Shown here piece after piece: positions 7,771-15,976 of a stretch of DNA of 31,346 nt; within the stretch, counting starts at the first letter, position 1; every line of letters begins with the position of its first letter. The DNA comes from an uncultured Oscillospiraceae bacterium (GTDB taxonomy: Bacteria; Bacillota; Clostridia; Oscillospirales; Ruminococcaceae). A program made the position numbers and the translations under genes. The stretch spans positions 1 through 31,346 of the forward strand of contig CAJUPO010000018.1 of NCBI GenBank assembly GCA_910588145.1. Reading direction: 5' to 3'. Under the pieces are notes generated by a model. That model was not told where the DNA came from and did not search any database. It saw only the letters and a program-made list of their open reading frames with translations.

Positions 7771-7971
7771 ATGGAAAAATCAGTTATACAATACGGATAT
7801 TGTCCTTTAAAGGGATCTGAATACTTTGTAAGTGTTAAATATAAGCTTTTTGATATTAACCGTTATAAAAAGCGCAACTTTGAATGTGCATATATTACTT
7901 ATTATGAAAAATACTGTCCTTATAAGAAAGAGTGTCCAATTGAAAGGACAGCGCCGGAAACTCTGGAATAG
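7771..7971 (+). CDS. Small cysteine-containing protein of unknown function
   Basis: 66 residues; AAAAGGA lies 8 bases before the ATG. Four cysteines (YCPLKG, ECAYI, CPYKKEC) and many Tyr and Lys residues give a compact, soluble, possibly metal-binding or disulfide-bearing protein. The CPYKKECP motif is reminiscent of small zinc-site proteins, but the spacing is not diagnostic. No signal peptide. It is followed by a strong terminator at 8001-8042. Confidence 0.6.
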   Translation: MEKSVIQYGYCPLKGSEYFVSVKYKLFDINRYKKRNFECAYITYYEKYCPYKKECPIERTAPETLE

Positions 7972-8000
7972 TTAACCCATAATTTTTTTCCAAATAAATA

Positions 8001-8042
8001 AAAACTTCCTTTTTCTCTTTAAAGAAAAAAGGAAGTTTTTTT
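8001..8042. terminator. Bidirectional intrinsic terminator
   Basis: AAAACTTCCTTTTTCTCT pairs with the A/G-rich strand ending GGAAGTTTT, and T tracts follow. It sits between the 66-residue gene and the convergent dockerin gene. Confidence 0.85.
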
Positions 8043-8065
8043 CGGCAGAAATTATTGATTTTGGA

Positions 8066-9103
8066 TTATTTAGCAACGGTTCTGCGTGCAATTGTTATGG
8101 CGTCAAATACGTCAATTGTATTATCCATATTACAATCTGCAAGCATTTCCTGATTACTGTTGAAATTTACAGAATCTACTGTAAACTTTGCTATATTTAT
8201 TGCGTCAAATACATCTATGTTTCCATCAAGAGTTACATCTCCTGAAGCATATTCGTTATTTGATTTAATTTCTACTCCGGATTCACTGCTGAAAACACCT
8301 ATATCATAAATTTTATTTGCGTATTTTTTATTTTCCCCGCGTTTTTCAGCAAATGTAAAATTATACGGACCCTCCTTATCAAACTTATACTCATAAATTT
8401 TGATTTCAGAACCGCCGACAGGGGTATCAAGATTTCCGTCAATTAATCTCATATTGCAGACAGAATTATCACTGCTTTCTGATGATTCAGAAATAAGTAC
8501 AGGCTCGCTTAAACCGGTAAGACTTCCGGACTGAGTATTATTCAGGCTGAAAATATCATAACCTGCGCCCTTGGCTGCTTTCAGCGCTATACAAATTTTA
8601 TTTTCATTAACAACCGCTCCGCCCTTATCTATAAGCAGTTCAGCCTGCTTTGCAGTCCTTGGAAGATAGTCAGCGCTGTATTCGCCGTTGCCGTCATAGT
8701 TGAATTTTAGTTCAATAGCTTCCGCATTCGGGACTTTTTCATTGTCTTCAAGATTGTAATACTCAAATTTTAGTTCAATATCATTTTCAGAATCCAATGA
8801 AATACTATAAACTTCAAATCCTCTTTCAGCATCTGCTTCCCTCGAATAGTAAGAATCAGATGAGTTTACTGTATATCCGTCACTGTCTGTAAGAACATAT
8901 CTGTACTTTTCTGTGTTGAAACAGGGAAGCACTACTGCTATGTCTTTTCCGTTTTTCATTACCGCTGTTTCACCTGAGCTGTTGTAAAAATCCAAAGCGC
9001 TTTGGTAATCTGTCGGAACAGCGTTTGAATCTGACGCACTGGCAGATGCTGCACTTATTAGCATCATCATTGCAGCTGTAACAGCTGAAATAATTTTTTT
9101 CAT
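8066..9103 (-). CDS. Secreted dockerin type I protein of unknown function
   Basis: 345 residues; AAGAGGTTATATC precedes the ATG. Residues 1-23 are a signal peptide (ends SASA). Residues about 25-285 are beta-rich, without a recognisable catalytic motif or carbohydrate-binding family. Residues about 288-345 are a full dockerin with two loops, GDVTLDGNIDVFD and ADCNMDNTIDVFD. Both carry Val-Phe at the cohesin-contact positions, matching the dockerin of the 2197-2922 protein. A TATAAT lies about 40 bases before the start without a clear -35. The role on a scaffold is unknown: binding, structural or inhibitory are all possible. Confidence 0.88.
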   Translation of the reverse strand: MKKIISAVTAAMMMLISAASASASDSNAVPTDYQSALDFYNSSGETAVMKNGKDIAVVLPCFNTEKYRYVLTDSDGYTVNSSDSYYSREADAERGFEVYSISLDSENDIELKFEYYNLEDNEKVPNAEAIELKFNYDGNGEYSADYLPRTAKQAELLIDKGGAVVNENKICIALKAAKGAGYDIFSLNNTQSGSLTGLSEPVLISESSESSDNSVCNMRLIDGNLDTPVGGSEIKIYEYKFDKEGPYNFTFAEKRGENKKYANKIYDIGVFSSESGVEIKSNNEYASGDVTLDGNIDVFDAINIAKFTVDSVNFNSNQEMLADCNMDNTIDVFDAITIARRTVAK

Positions 9104-9246
9104 GATATAACCTCTTTCTTTTTTATTCTTTTATGTATAAATATTATAACATATCGTTTTTCAAAATAAAATAGCGCTCGACAGATTCTGTTAAATTTTC
9201 AGTATATTTCATATATTTTTTACATATAATTGTTTAATATAACAAC

Positions 9247-9280
9247 AAATTAGGCAGAAAATACCATTTCTGCCTAATTT
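9247..9280 (-). terminator. Terminator after the GyrI-like gene
   Basis: AAATTAGGCAGAAA (9247-9260) pairs with TTTCTGCCTAATTT (9267-9280). It lies just past the stop codon of the minus-strand gene 9288-9737 and is followed on that strand by a T-rich stretch. Confidence 0.7.
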
Positions 9281-9287
9281 ATTAACC

Positions 9288-9737
9288 TTATTTTAGTGCA
9301 ATATATATATTTATTTCAGCGATTCCGTTTACATTGCTGATATATTCCTCAAAATCGCCGGTAAAGCTCCGGTCAAGATTCATTTTCCAGATTTCTTCCC
9401 ACGCATTTGAAACGTCCTTTACCACATCTCCTTTTATTCTGAAAAGTGCATATTTGCCTCCCGGAATCCTTTTTACCGTAAACTGCTCAGCGTCATAAGC
9501 TTCTGTAACTTCTCTTCCGATTAAAACATCATAGGAAAGGTTATCAAACTCATAATCAGAATACAGTCCGACGCAATAATTATTGGCATTATTTCTGATG
9601 GAATTACAAATTCCTTCACCCATATATCTTTGCCATAGACCGCCTATTTTTTCTTGGCATTTAGGATCATTCATACCTGTTCTTTCTGAAATTCCCATAA
9701 ATATTTTTTCTTCAAGATCAACAATTTCATAGTTCAT
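9288..9737 (-). CDS. Stand-alone GyrI-like (AraC_E_bind) small-molecule-binding protein
   Basis: 149 residues. ATG 9737 is chosen for the AGAGGTAGTCAAT leader; the longer frame to 9770 runs through the promoter. The pattern (YEIVDLEEKIFMGIS at the start, KIGGLWQRY, YCVGLYSDYE, FTVKRIPGGKYALFRIKGD, then EEIWKMNLDRSFTGDFEEYI) is that of the GyrI-like/AraC effector-binding fold without a DNA-binding domain. Stand-alone forms bind amphipathic compounds or, in some families, hydrolyse them. It lies behind the WYL regulator on the same strand, with its own TATAAT (9769-9774) and a palindrome at 9782-9807, so it is a likely target of that regulator. Confidence 0.88.
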   Translation of the reverse strand: MNYEIVDLEEKIFMGISERTGMNDPKCQEKIGGLWQRYMGEGICNSIRNNANNYCVGLYSDYEFDNLSYDVLIGREVTEAYDAEQFTVKRIPGGKYALFRIKGDVVKDVSNAWEEIWKMNLDRSFTGDFEEYISNVNGIAEINIYIALK

Positions 9738-9768
9738 ATTGACTACCTCTTTTCTATTTAATAATCCC

Positions 9769-9807
9769 ATTATACACCCTATAATATGACATCATCATGT
9801 CATATTA
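9769..9807 (-). promoter_or_regulatory. Promoter with perfect palindromic operator before the GyrI-like gene
   Basis: TAATATGACAT (9782-9792) and ATGTCATATTA (9797-9807) are perfect inverted copies around a 4-base centre. On the minus strand the palindrome covers the -35 region of a TATAAT (9769-9774) that lies about 30 bases before the GyrI-like start. The palindrome overlaps the WYL regulator's stop codon. It has no T tract, so it reads better as an operator than as a terminator. A half-site, TTGACAT, also occurs in the WYL gene's own -35 region. Confidence 0.6.
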
Positions 9808-10701
9808 AATATAATTTTTCAAAGTTTTTTCAAGCCGTTCTTTCATTTTCTTTGCTGCGGCTGCAGGAGAAATTATAGTACAGTATTGCCCGAATGAAGC
9901 TGCGTAATCACATACAGTATTTATATTCGGAAGATAAAGCTCGCAGATGAAATTATTATCTGCGTCAATAGTATAGCTGCTTATTTCATCATAAACACGA
10001 AACGCCATTTCAGGGGAAATTTTTAATATTGTCTTAATAAAGGTATCCATATCTGTTCTGTGATTATTTATAACCTTTTTCGGCGGGGATAATTGAAATA
10101 CTTCATCTGTTACAATAAGTTCGCTTATACGGCGAATCTTAAAAAACCTGAAGTCTTTACGGATTCTGCAATATCCGTAAAGATACCATGCAGAGCCTTT
10201 GAAAATAAGCTTCAACGGCAAAGCAGTACGCTTAATTTTTTCAGCCTTAGCGCTTGAATACATAAAAGCAATAACTTTTTTTTGCGTGATAGCTGTTTTA
10301 AGGCGGCTGAAGTATTCGCCGTCGTTTTGAAAAATTCCCCATGATGAAAAGTCAACTTCGATCCAGTCATTTTCATTTTTTCCGAGCATACTGTTAAGCT
10401 TATTAAGAGCTGAACTCTTATTTTCCAAGCTTACTGCATTAACTGCTTCCATTGAATACAAAATATCATTTTTCTCTTCATCGGACAAAACAGCCTTATT
10501 TAAAATATAATCCGGCAGAAGAGAGATTCCGCCTCCCTTACCCTTGCTCATATAAATGGGTATTCCGGCTTGTGAAAGGGTTTCAACGTCACGATAAATG
10601 GTTCTTGGTGATACTTCAAAAAGCTCTGCAAGCTCTCCGGCTGTTAGAGTTTTCTTTTCAAGAAGCAGGTATATTATTTCAAAGAGTCTGTTTATCTGCA
10701 A
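9805..10701 (-). CDS. YafY-type transcriptional regulator (HTH plus WYL domain)
   Basis: 298 residues from TTG 10701, which has AAAGGAG about 8 bases upstream; a longer frame to 10734 covers that site. Residues about 3-55 are a DeoR-like winged HTH (LFEIIYLLLEKKTLTAGELAELFEVSPRTIYRDVETLSQAGIP). Residues about 130-295 contain the WYL module (KTAITQKKVIAFMYSS...GSAWYLYGYCRIRKDFRFFKIRRI) and its C-terminal extension. WYL regulators sense ligands through this domain and act as activators or repressors. The gene has its own consensus promoter, and the next gene downstream encodes a ligand-binding GyrI-like protein, so the two probably form one sensing unit. Confidence 0.93.
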   Translation of the reverse strand: MQINRLFEIIYLLLEKKTLTAGELAELFEVSPRTIYRDVETLSQAGIPIYMSKGKGGGISLLPDYILNKAVLSDEEKNDILYSMEAVNAVSLENKSSALNKLNSMLGKNENDWIEVDFSSWGIFQNDGEYFSRLKTAITQKKVIAFMYSSAKAEKIKRTALPLKLIFKGSAWYLYGYCRIRKDFRFFKIRRISELIVTDEVFQLSPPKKVINNHRTDMDTFIKTILKISPEMAFRVYDEISSYTIDADNNFICELYLPNINTVCDYAASFGQYCTIISPAAAAKKMKERLEKTLKNYI

Positions 10702-10739
10702 TTTTTTCAACTCCTTTATATAAAAGTTTAACAACTAAA

Positions 10740-10768
10740 AGTATAATTCAAATAAGGTTATATGTCAA
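10740..10768 (-). promoter_or_regulatory. Consensus promoter of the WYL regulator
   Basis: On the minus strand, TTGACA (plus 10763-10768), exactly 17 bases, then TATACT (plus 10740-10745), about 40 bases before the TTG start. The -35 contains TGACAT, a half-site of the 9782-9807 palindrome, which would allow autoregulation. Confidence 0.75.
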
Positions 10769-10831
10769 ATATTTTAGAATAAAAAAATAATGCAAGAATT
10801 ATAATCTTAAAAATTCCAGGCATTGCCGTAC

Positions 10832-10860
10832 TTTACGATTAAAAAAAATCGTGATATAAT
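10832..10860 (+). promoter_or_regulatory. Promoter of the Bce-type two-component operon, with embedded inverted repeat
   Basis: TTTACG (10832-10837), 17 bases, TATAAT (10855-10860). The spacer holds ACGATT (10835-10840) and AATCGT (10847-10852) as an inverted repeat around an A tract, a possible operator. Confidence 0.6.
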
Positions 10861-10900
10861 TAATGAGAAAAATACACATATTAAATAAGGTGAATTTCAA

Positions 10901-11572
10901 ATGTATAAGATACTTATTTTAGAAGATGACAGCGCTCTTGCAGGAGCAATGAAAAAGCATATTCAATCGTGGAATTTTGAGGTAGAGTGCATACGAAACT
11001 TTGAAAACATTATTCCGGAATTTATTGAATATGATCCTCATATTGTGTTGATAGATATTATGCTTCCGTTTTTCAACGGGTATCATTGGTGTACTGAAAT
11101 CCGGAAAATTTCAAATGTACCGATTGTGTTTATATCCTCAGCGTCAAGTAATATGAACATTGTTATGGCAATGAATATGGGCGGAGATGATTTTATTGCA
11201 AAGCCTGTTGAACCCGATGTAATGATTGCCAAGATACAGGCAATTTTACGCCGGACCTATGATATAACTAATCAGACGCCTGTTTTGGAACACAAAGGCG
11301 CGATACTTAATCTGCACGATTCAACCTTAATTTATCAGAGTCAGAGAATAGAGCTAACAAAAAATGAATTTCGGATTTTACAGACTCTAATGGAGAATAA
11401 GGGAAAAATAGTAAGCCGGGATACCCTGATGACAAAGCTATGGCAAATGGATTGCTATGTTGAGGAAAATACCCTTACTGTCAACGTATCACGCTTAAGG
11501 AATAAGCTTGAAAATGCGGGACTTCATAATTTTATCAGAACAAAAGTCGGCAGCGGATATATCATTGAATAA
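10901..11572 (+). CDS. OmpR-family response regulator, BceR-like
   Basis: 223 residues; AAGGTG precedes the ATG. Residues 1-115 are a receiver domain with the acidic pair ED (8-9), phospho-acceptor D52 in LIDIMLP, and the conserved Lys in IAKPVEPD. Residues about 128-222 are a winged-helix output domain (ELTKNEFRILQTLMENKGKIVSRDTLM, then VNVSRLRNKLENAGL). The order regulator, short-loop kinase, ABC ATPase, FtsX permease identifies it as the regulator of a Bce-type antimicrobial peptide module. It presumably activates the transporter genes from the site at 12592-12656. Confidence 0.93.
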   Translation: MYKILILEDDSALAGAMKKHIQSWNFEVECIRNFENIIPEFIEYDPHIVLIDIMLPFFNGYHWCTEIRKISNVPIVFISSASSNMNIVMAMNMGGDDFIAKPVEPDVMIAKIQAILRRTYDITNQTPVLEHKGAILNLHDSTLIYQSQRIELTKNEFRILQTLMENKGKIVSRDTLMTKLWQMDCYVEENTLTVNVSRLRNKLENAGLHNFIRTKVGSGYIIE

Positions 11573-11582
11573 GAGGTACGTT

Positions 11583-12581
11583 ATGAATAAACGCAAATTA
11601 CTTTGGAAATTTATTTATCAGTGCAGGCATACAGTGATAATTTTTCTGCTTTTCGCTTTAATATTTTTCATAGTTTTCTCACTTTACAATCTTGAAACAG
11701 AAGCGGTACTGTATTCGGTTTTACTATGCGCACTGCCGGCATCAGCCATTTTTACGGTTAAATTCTTTAGGTTTTGCAATCAGCATTCAGAACGTGAAAA
11801 TATTAAGGAAAACATTTTAATAATGACGGAGAAGCTTCCGGAACCCCAAACTCTTGCGGAGGAAGACTATCAGGAGATAATCCTCAATCTGTTGAAAGCA
11901 AATCACAGTAACCTGACAAAATATCAAAATGAGCGTACAGAAAGCATTGATTATTATACAACCTGGGTACATCAAATAAAAACTCCTATATCGGTCATGC
12001 ACATGATATTACAGTCAGATGACAGTGACGAGCACCGGGAGCTTGCGTCAGAGCTATTTCGGATCGAGCAGTATGTGGAAATGGTGCTTAGCTATTTCAG
12101 ATTAAACAGCAATTCTTCCGATTTTCTTTTTAAAAAATATGAACTGGATAAGATTATAAGAAATACTGTCCGAAAGTTTGCTCCTCAGTTTATCCGTAAA
12201 CACATTAGTCTGCATTACGAGCAGACAGATCTTGTTGTACTGACAGATGATAAATGGCTGTCGTTTATAATTGAGCAGATTTTGTCCAATGCGATAAAGT
12301 TTACGGAAAACGGATGTATTGCCATTAAAGCAGATGAAAACATGGTTTTAAGTATATCTGATACCGGAATCGGAATTGCTAAAGAAGATATTCCCCGTAT
12401 CTTTGAACGTGGATTTACAGGATACAACGGCAGAGAGCACAAGAAATCTACCGGCTTAGGACTTTATCTGACAAAGAAGGCTGCGGACAAGCTTTCTCAT
12501 AAAATCAGCGTAGAATCTGCTGTCGGAAAAGGAAGCGTATTTTACATTAACCTGAAAACTGATGAACTGGAAATCGAATAA
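11583..12581 (+). CDS. Intramembrane-sensing histidine kinase, BceS-like
   Basis: 332 residues from ATG 11583, with AAGAGGTACGTT upstream; an overlapping longer frame from 11508 lies inside the regulator gene. Two helices (about residues 18-36 and 43-60) are joined by only a few residues, so there is no outside sensor domain. This is the hallmark of kinases that sense through a partner transporter. Residues about 120-190 contain the phosphorylation site H130 in TWVHQIKTPIS. Residues about 220-330 form the ATPase domain (N-box EQILSNAIKF, DTGIGI, then GLGLYLTKKAA). It starts 10 bases after the regulator's stop. Confidence 0.93.
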   Translation: MNKRKLLWKFIYQCRHTVIIFLLFALIFFIVFSLYNLETEAVLYSVLLCALPASAIFTVKFFRFCNQHSERENIKENILIMTEKLPEPQTLAEEDYQEIILNLLKANHSNLTKYQNERTESIDYYTTWVHQIKTPISVMHMILQSDDSDEHRELASELFRIEQYVEMVLSYFRLNSNSSDFLFKKYELDKIIRNTVRKFAPQFIRKHISLHYEQTDLVVLTDDKWLSFIIEQILSNAIKFTENGCIAIKADENMVLSISDTGIGIAKEDIPRIFERGFTGYNGREHKKSTGLGLYLTKKAADKLSHKISVESAVGKGSVFYINLKTDELEIE

Positions 12582-12591
12582 CCTTACAAAA

Positions 12592-12656
12592 ATGTCACAT
12601 AAAAAGCCGAAATGTCACACAAATAAATGTCGGACATTCGGCTTTTGTGTTATACT
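12592..12656 (+). promoter_or_regulatory. Candidate response-regulator-controlled promoter of the Bce transporter
   Basis: ATGTCACA occurs twice, at 12592-12599 and 12612-12619, exactly 20 bases apart, so on the same helix face. A third ATGTC forms the short palindrome ATGTCGGACAT (12627-12637). A TATACT -10 follows at 12651-12656 with no good -35, as expected for an activator-dependent promoter. The block AAAAGCCGAAATGTC (12602-12616) also pairs with GACATTCGGCTTTT further on, giving a possible attenuating hairpin. Inferred from sequence and from the way Bce regulons are built. Confidence 0.5.
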
Positions 12657-12705
12657 AAATTACAGAAAGACCGATGTAACGGTCTTCAATCAGGAGGTAA
12701 ACAAA

Positions 12706-13473
12706 ATGGCAATTTTAGAAGTACAGTGCCTTGAAAAGATTTATACAACACGCTTTGGAGGCAATCAGGTTCGGGCACTGACAAATGTATCATTTTCAGT
12801 TGAACACGGAGAATATGTGGCGATCATGGGAGAATCAGGCTCCGGTAAAACAACTCTGTTAAATATTCTCGCTTCACTTGACAAGCCGACAAAGGGAGAA
12901 ATATTCTTGGAGGGCAAGCCTATTTCCATTATTAAGGAAAAAGAACTCTCATCATTCCGCCGTGATAATCTTGGATTCGTTTTTCAGGATTTTAATCTTC
13001 TTGACACATTTTCCTTGAAAGATAATATATTTCTTCCCCTTGTTCTGTCAGGAAAAAGCTATAAAGAAATGAGCAGCCGCCTAAAGCCAATTGCGGCAAA
13101 GCTTGGTATTGAAAATCTTTTAGATAAATACCCTTATGAAGTTTCCGGAGGACAGAAGCAAAGAGCGGCAGTTGCACGAGCTATTATTACTAATCCGAAA
13201 CTGCTTCTTGCCGACGAGCCTACCGGCGCTCTTGATTCACGCTCAACAGACAGTATGCTTAAAATTTTCAGCGACATAAACAGTGAAGGTCAGACAATTT
13301 TAATGGTAACTCATTCTACAAAGGCTGCAAGTCATGCAGGAAGAGTTCTGTTTATAAAAGACGGAGAAGTATTCCATCAGATTTACAGGGGAAACAGCAC
13401 CAATGAGGAAATGTATCAAAAAATTTCCGATACGCTAACTCTCATTTCAACAGGCGGTGATAAAAATGAATAG
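12706..13473 (+). CDS. ABC transporter ATP-binding protein, BceA/MacB-like
   Basis: 255 residues. ATG 12706 follows CAGGAGGTAAACAAA; the longer frame from 12562 reads through the promoter. Walker A is GESGSGKTT, the Q-loop is in FVFQDFNLLDTF, the ABC signature is VSGGQKQR, Walker B is LLLADEPTGALD, and the switch His is in MVTHS. It belongs to the family that pairs with FtsX-type permeases in peptide-antibiotic resistance (for example against bacitracin or nisin). The 5' leader holds a small hairpin (GACCG/CGGTC, 12669-12684). Its stop overlaps the permease start by 8 bases. Confidence 0.94.
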   Translation: MAILEVQCLEKIYTTRFGGNQVRALTNVSFSVEHGEYVAIMGESGSGKTTLLNILASLDKPTKGEIFLEGKPISIIKEKELSSFRRDNLGFVFQDFNLLDTFSLKDNIFLPLVLSGKSYKEMSSRLKPIAAKLGIENLLDKYPYEVSGGQKQRAAVARAIITNPKLLLADEPTGALDSRSTDSMLKIFSDINSEGQTILMVTHSTKAASHAGRVLFIKDGEVFHQIYRGNSTNEEMYQKISDTLTLISTGGDKNE

Positions 13474-15460
13474 TCTTTACCCCAAACTTGCCGTGCAGGG
13501 GATACGAAAAAATAAAAAAATATATCTTCCATACATCCTCACCTGCATAGGAATGGTAATAATGTACTATATTATTTCATTTCTTTCATACAGCAAATCC
13601 GTACACAATATGAAAGGCGGCAGCGAACTGCAAACTTTTCTTTCTATCGGTACGGGTATTATGGCAGTATTTACAATGATTTTTCTATTTTATACCCATT
13701 CATTTATTATGAAAAACCGTAAAAAAGAATTTGGATTATATAATATCCTGGGAATGGGAAAAGGCAATATTACTCATATCTTAATATGGGAAACGTTAAT
13801 AACATATGTTATCTCAACTGCTTCCGGACTTATACTTGGGGTTATTTTTTCCAAGCTTGCGGAACTTGTAAGCGCAGAAATTTTAGGGGATACCTGGCAG
13901 CTTGGATTCAACATCGATATTAAGTCAGTTATCAAAACACTTCTGCTTTTTGCCGCTGCATTCGGACTTATTCTTTTGAATGCACTTCGCCAAATTCATT
14001 TATCTAATCCCATCAATCTTCTTCACAGCGATAAAACCGGTGAGAAGCCTCCGAAAGCAAGAATGCTGCCTGCGCTTATAGGTGCAGTAATACTCGGAAT
14101 TGCTTACTATATTTCTTGTACTATTGATGATCCCATGTCGGCGATTTCTTTATTCTTTGTAGCAGTTATAATGGTTATTGCGGCTACCTATATTCTGTTT
14201 ATAATCGGTTCAATTGTACTATGCAAAATCCTTCAGAAAAATAAAAAGTATTACTATAAAACCGAGCACTTTGTTTCAGTATCATCTATGGCATATCGTA
14301 TGAAGCGAAACGGCGCAAGCCTTGCTTCTATTTGTATTCTGTCAACTATGGTACTTGTTATAATTTCATCAACAATGTGTCTCTATATTGCAAAAGAAGA
14401 TAATCTTCAAGTACGCTATCCCCGTGATATAATTATGGAGCTTGACTCCGCTGATAATGAATATATGGAATCATTGCAGGAATCAATATATAAGACATTG
14501 GCTGACTGCGATGTAAAATATGATAATGTGCTGGAATACCGTTATCTATCCTTTGGGGCAATTCAAAAAGACAGTACAACGATGAGCATTGACGGCGATT
14601 TTAGTGATTTCAGTAAAGTTAAGCAGATTCATATTATTCCTATTGAAGATTATAATGCTCTGTATAACAAAAATGAAACACTGGAAAAAGACGAAGCGCT
14701 TATTGCAGTGAAAAAATGTAAATATGATTATGACTCAATAAATTTTGAGAGCTTAACAGATTTACAGATAAAAAATCATGCTGATAATTATGTATCTAAC
14801 GGTGAAGCCATAGCTTCAATTTTTCCTTCGGTTCAGCTATTGGTATCTCAGGAACAGTTCAATAAATTCAGCGATTATTTTAATGAAAACGATGAAACAG
14901 CAAAGTATTATTATGGATTTAATATAGACTGTACTCCGGAGGAACAGATCAAAATTTTTGAGGAAATTAGTGAAGATATAAAGGAACTTCAAAAAAGTGA
15001 CAGCAATTTTCCGGCAGTCAGCTCAAGATGTGCTGAAAAGGAAAGAAGCAGTTTCTATGCATTATTCGGCGGACTGTTCTTCCTGGGTATCCTGCTTAGC
15101 ATAGTGTTTATCTGCGCAGCGATTCTTATTATGTACTATAAGCAGATTACAGAGGGCTTCGAGGATAACGGACGCTTTGAGATTATGCAGAAAGTCGGCA
15201 TGACAAAAGTTGAAATTCGCAGAAGTATTAACTCTCAGATACTAACAGTTTTCACTGCGCCTCTGATTTTTGCCGGACTTCATATATGTTTTGCATTTCC
15301 TATTATAAAAAAGCTTTTGGAATCATTCGGTTTATTTGATACCGGACTGCTTATAGCCGTAACGATCGGTGTATTTTTGGCCTTTGCAGTTTTCTATATT
15401 ATAGTTTATAAAATAACTTCAAGAAGTTATTATCACATTGTTAGTAATAAGGAGGTTTAA
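13466..15460 (+). CDS. BceB-like FtsX-family ABC permease with large extracellular domain
   Basis: 664 residues from ATG 13466, overlapping the ATPase gene by 8 bases; an in-frame GTG at 13457 is less likely. About ten transmembrane helices are visible: near residues 18-40, 55-80, 105-130, 150-172, 195-218, 222-250, 282-308, then after a soluble domain of about 210 residues, 528-555, 590-615 and 625-650. The outside domain between helices 7 and 8 is the diagnostic feature of BceB-type permeases, which bind lipid II-cycle complexes with peptide antibiotics and also signal to the BceS-like kinase. Substrate cannot be told from sequence. Confidence 0.93.
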   Translation: MNSLYPKLAVQGIRKNKKIYLPYILTCIGMVIMYYIISFLSYSKSVHNMKGGSELQTFLSIGTGIMAVFTMIFLFYTHSFIMKNRKKEFGLYNILGMGKGNITHILIWETLITYVISTASGLILGVIFSKLAELVSAEILGDTWQLGFNIDIKSVIKTLLLFAAAFGLILLNALRQIHLSNPINLLHSDKTGEKPPKARMLPALIGAVILGIAYYISCTIDDPMSAISLFFVAVIMVIAATYILFIIGSIVLCKILQKNKKYYYKTEHFVSVSSMAYRMKRNGASLASICILSTMVLVIISSTMCLYIAKEDNLQVRYPRDIIMELDSADNEYMESLQESIYKTLADCDVKYDNVLEYRYLSFGAIQKDSTTMSIDGDFSDFSKVKQIHIIPIEDYNALYNKNETLEKDEALIAVKKCKYDYDSINFESLTDLQIKNHADNYVSNGEAIASIFPSVQLLVSQEQFNKFSDYFNENDETAKYYYGFNIDCTPEEQIKIFEEISEDIKELQKSDSNFPAVSSRCAEKERSSFYALFGGLFFLGILLSIVFICAAILIMYYKQITEGFEDNGRFEIMQKVGMTKVEIRRSINSQILTVFTAPLIFAGLHICFAFPIIKKLLESFGLFDTGLLIAVTIGVFLAFAVFYIIVYKITSRSYYHIVSNKEV

Positions 15461-15463
15461 GCT

Positions 15464-15973
15464 ATGAAGATTGACGTCGCTGAGGCATGGAAAAGTCTTG
15501 AGGACATATGGCTTCCTATTGCAGCAGTAATTTTTGCGGTATTGATTTTTGTAATTCTGATACGCTGTATCTGTAAAATTCAAAGAACGAAAGCGTCAGT
15601 AACATTGGCATTTACAGTTATAATTATTGCAGGCGGTCTTTTATATTTTCGTCCGCACAAAATAATAGATATAAAGTATAGTGACGTTTCAAGGATAAGC
15701 GTATCTCATATAGAGGTGACGGATTCCGAAACCATTAAAAAAATCATAGATGATATTAACGGCTCTGAATATAAAAGAACACTTCCGTCGCTCATAGAAT
15801 GCAAAAATGGAATAACCGTAAATATATATGATAAAAACGATAATTTAAAATACAGTTTTGAGCTTACCGGAAACGATATGGTAAATACGGGAAAATTCTG
15901 GGAACAGCGTAATAACGGAAAATATGACCTGGATCTGTATCAAAATATAATAGATAGCAGTAAGGAGGAATAG
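15464..15973 (+). CDS. Small two-helix membrane protein in the Bce operon
   Basis: 169 residues. GGAGGTTTAAGCT lies before the ATG, and only 3 bases separate it from the permease stop, so it is translationally coupled. Two hydrophobic helices (about residues 17-35 and 44-61) are followed by a soluble domain of about 105 residues (ISVSHIEVTDSETIKKIIDDING..., then GITVNIYDKNDNLKYSFELTGNDM). That domain resembles small beta-rich domains of lipoprotein-like sensors. It is not part of the standard Bce set. I infer an accessory subunit, for instance in sensing or immunity. Confidence 0.8.
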   Translation: MKIDVAEAWKSLEDIWLPIAAVIFAVLIFVILIRCICKIQRTKASVTLAFTVIIIAGGLLYFRPHKIIDIKYSDVSRISVSHIEVTDSETIKKIIDDINGSEYKRTLPSLIECKNGITVNIYDKNDNLKYSFELTGNDMVNTGKFWEQRNNGKYDLDLYQNIIDSSKEE

Positions 15974-15976
15974 CCC

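Noticed and set aside
9782..9807. Palindrome as terminator of the WYL gene
   Set aside because: There is no T tract on the minus strand and the palindrome overlaps the next gene's promoter, so an operator fits better.
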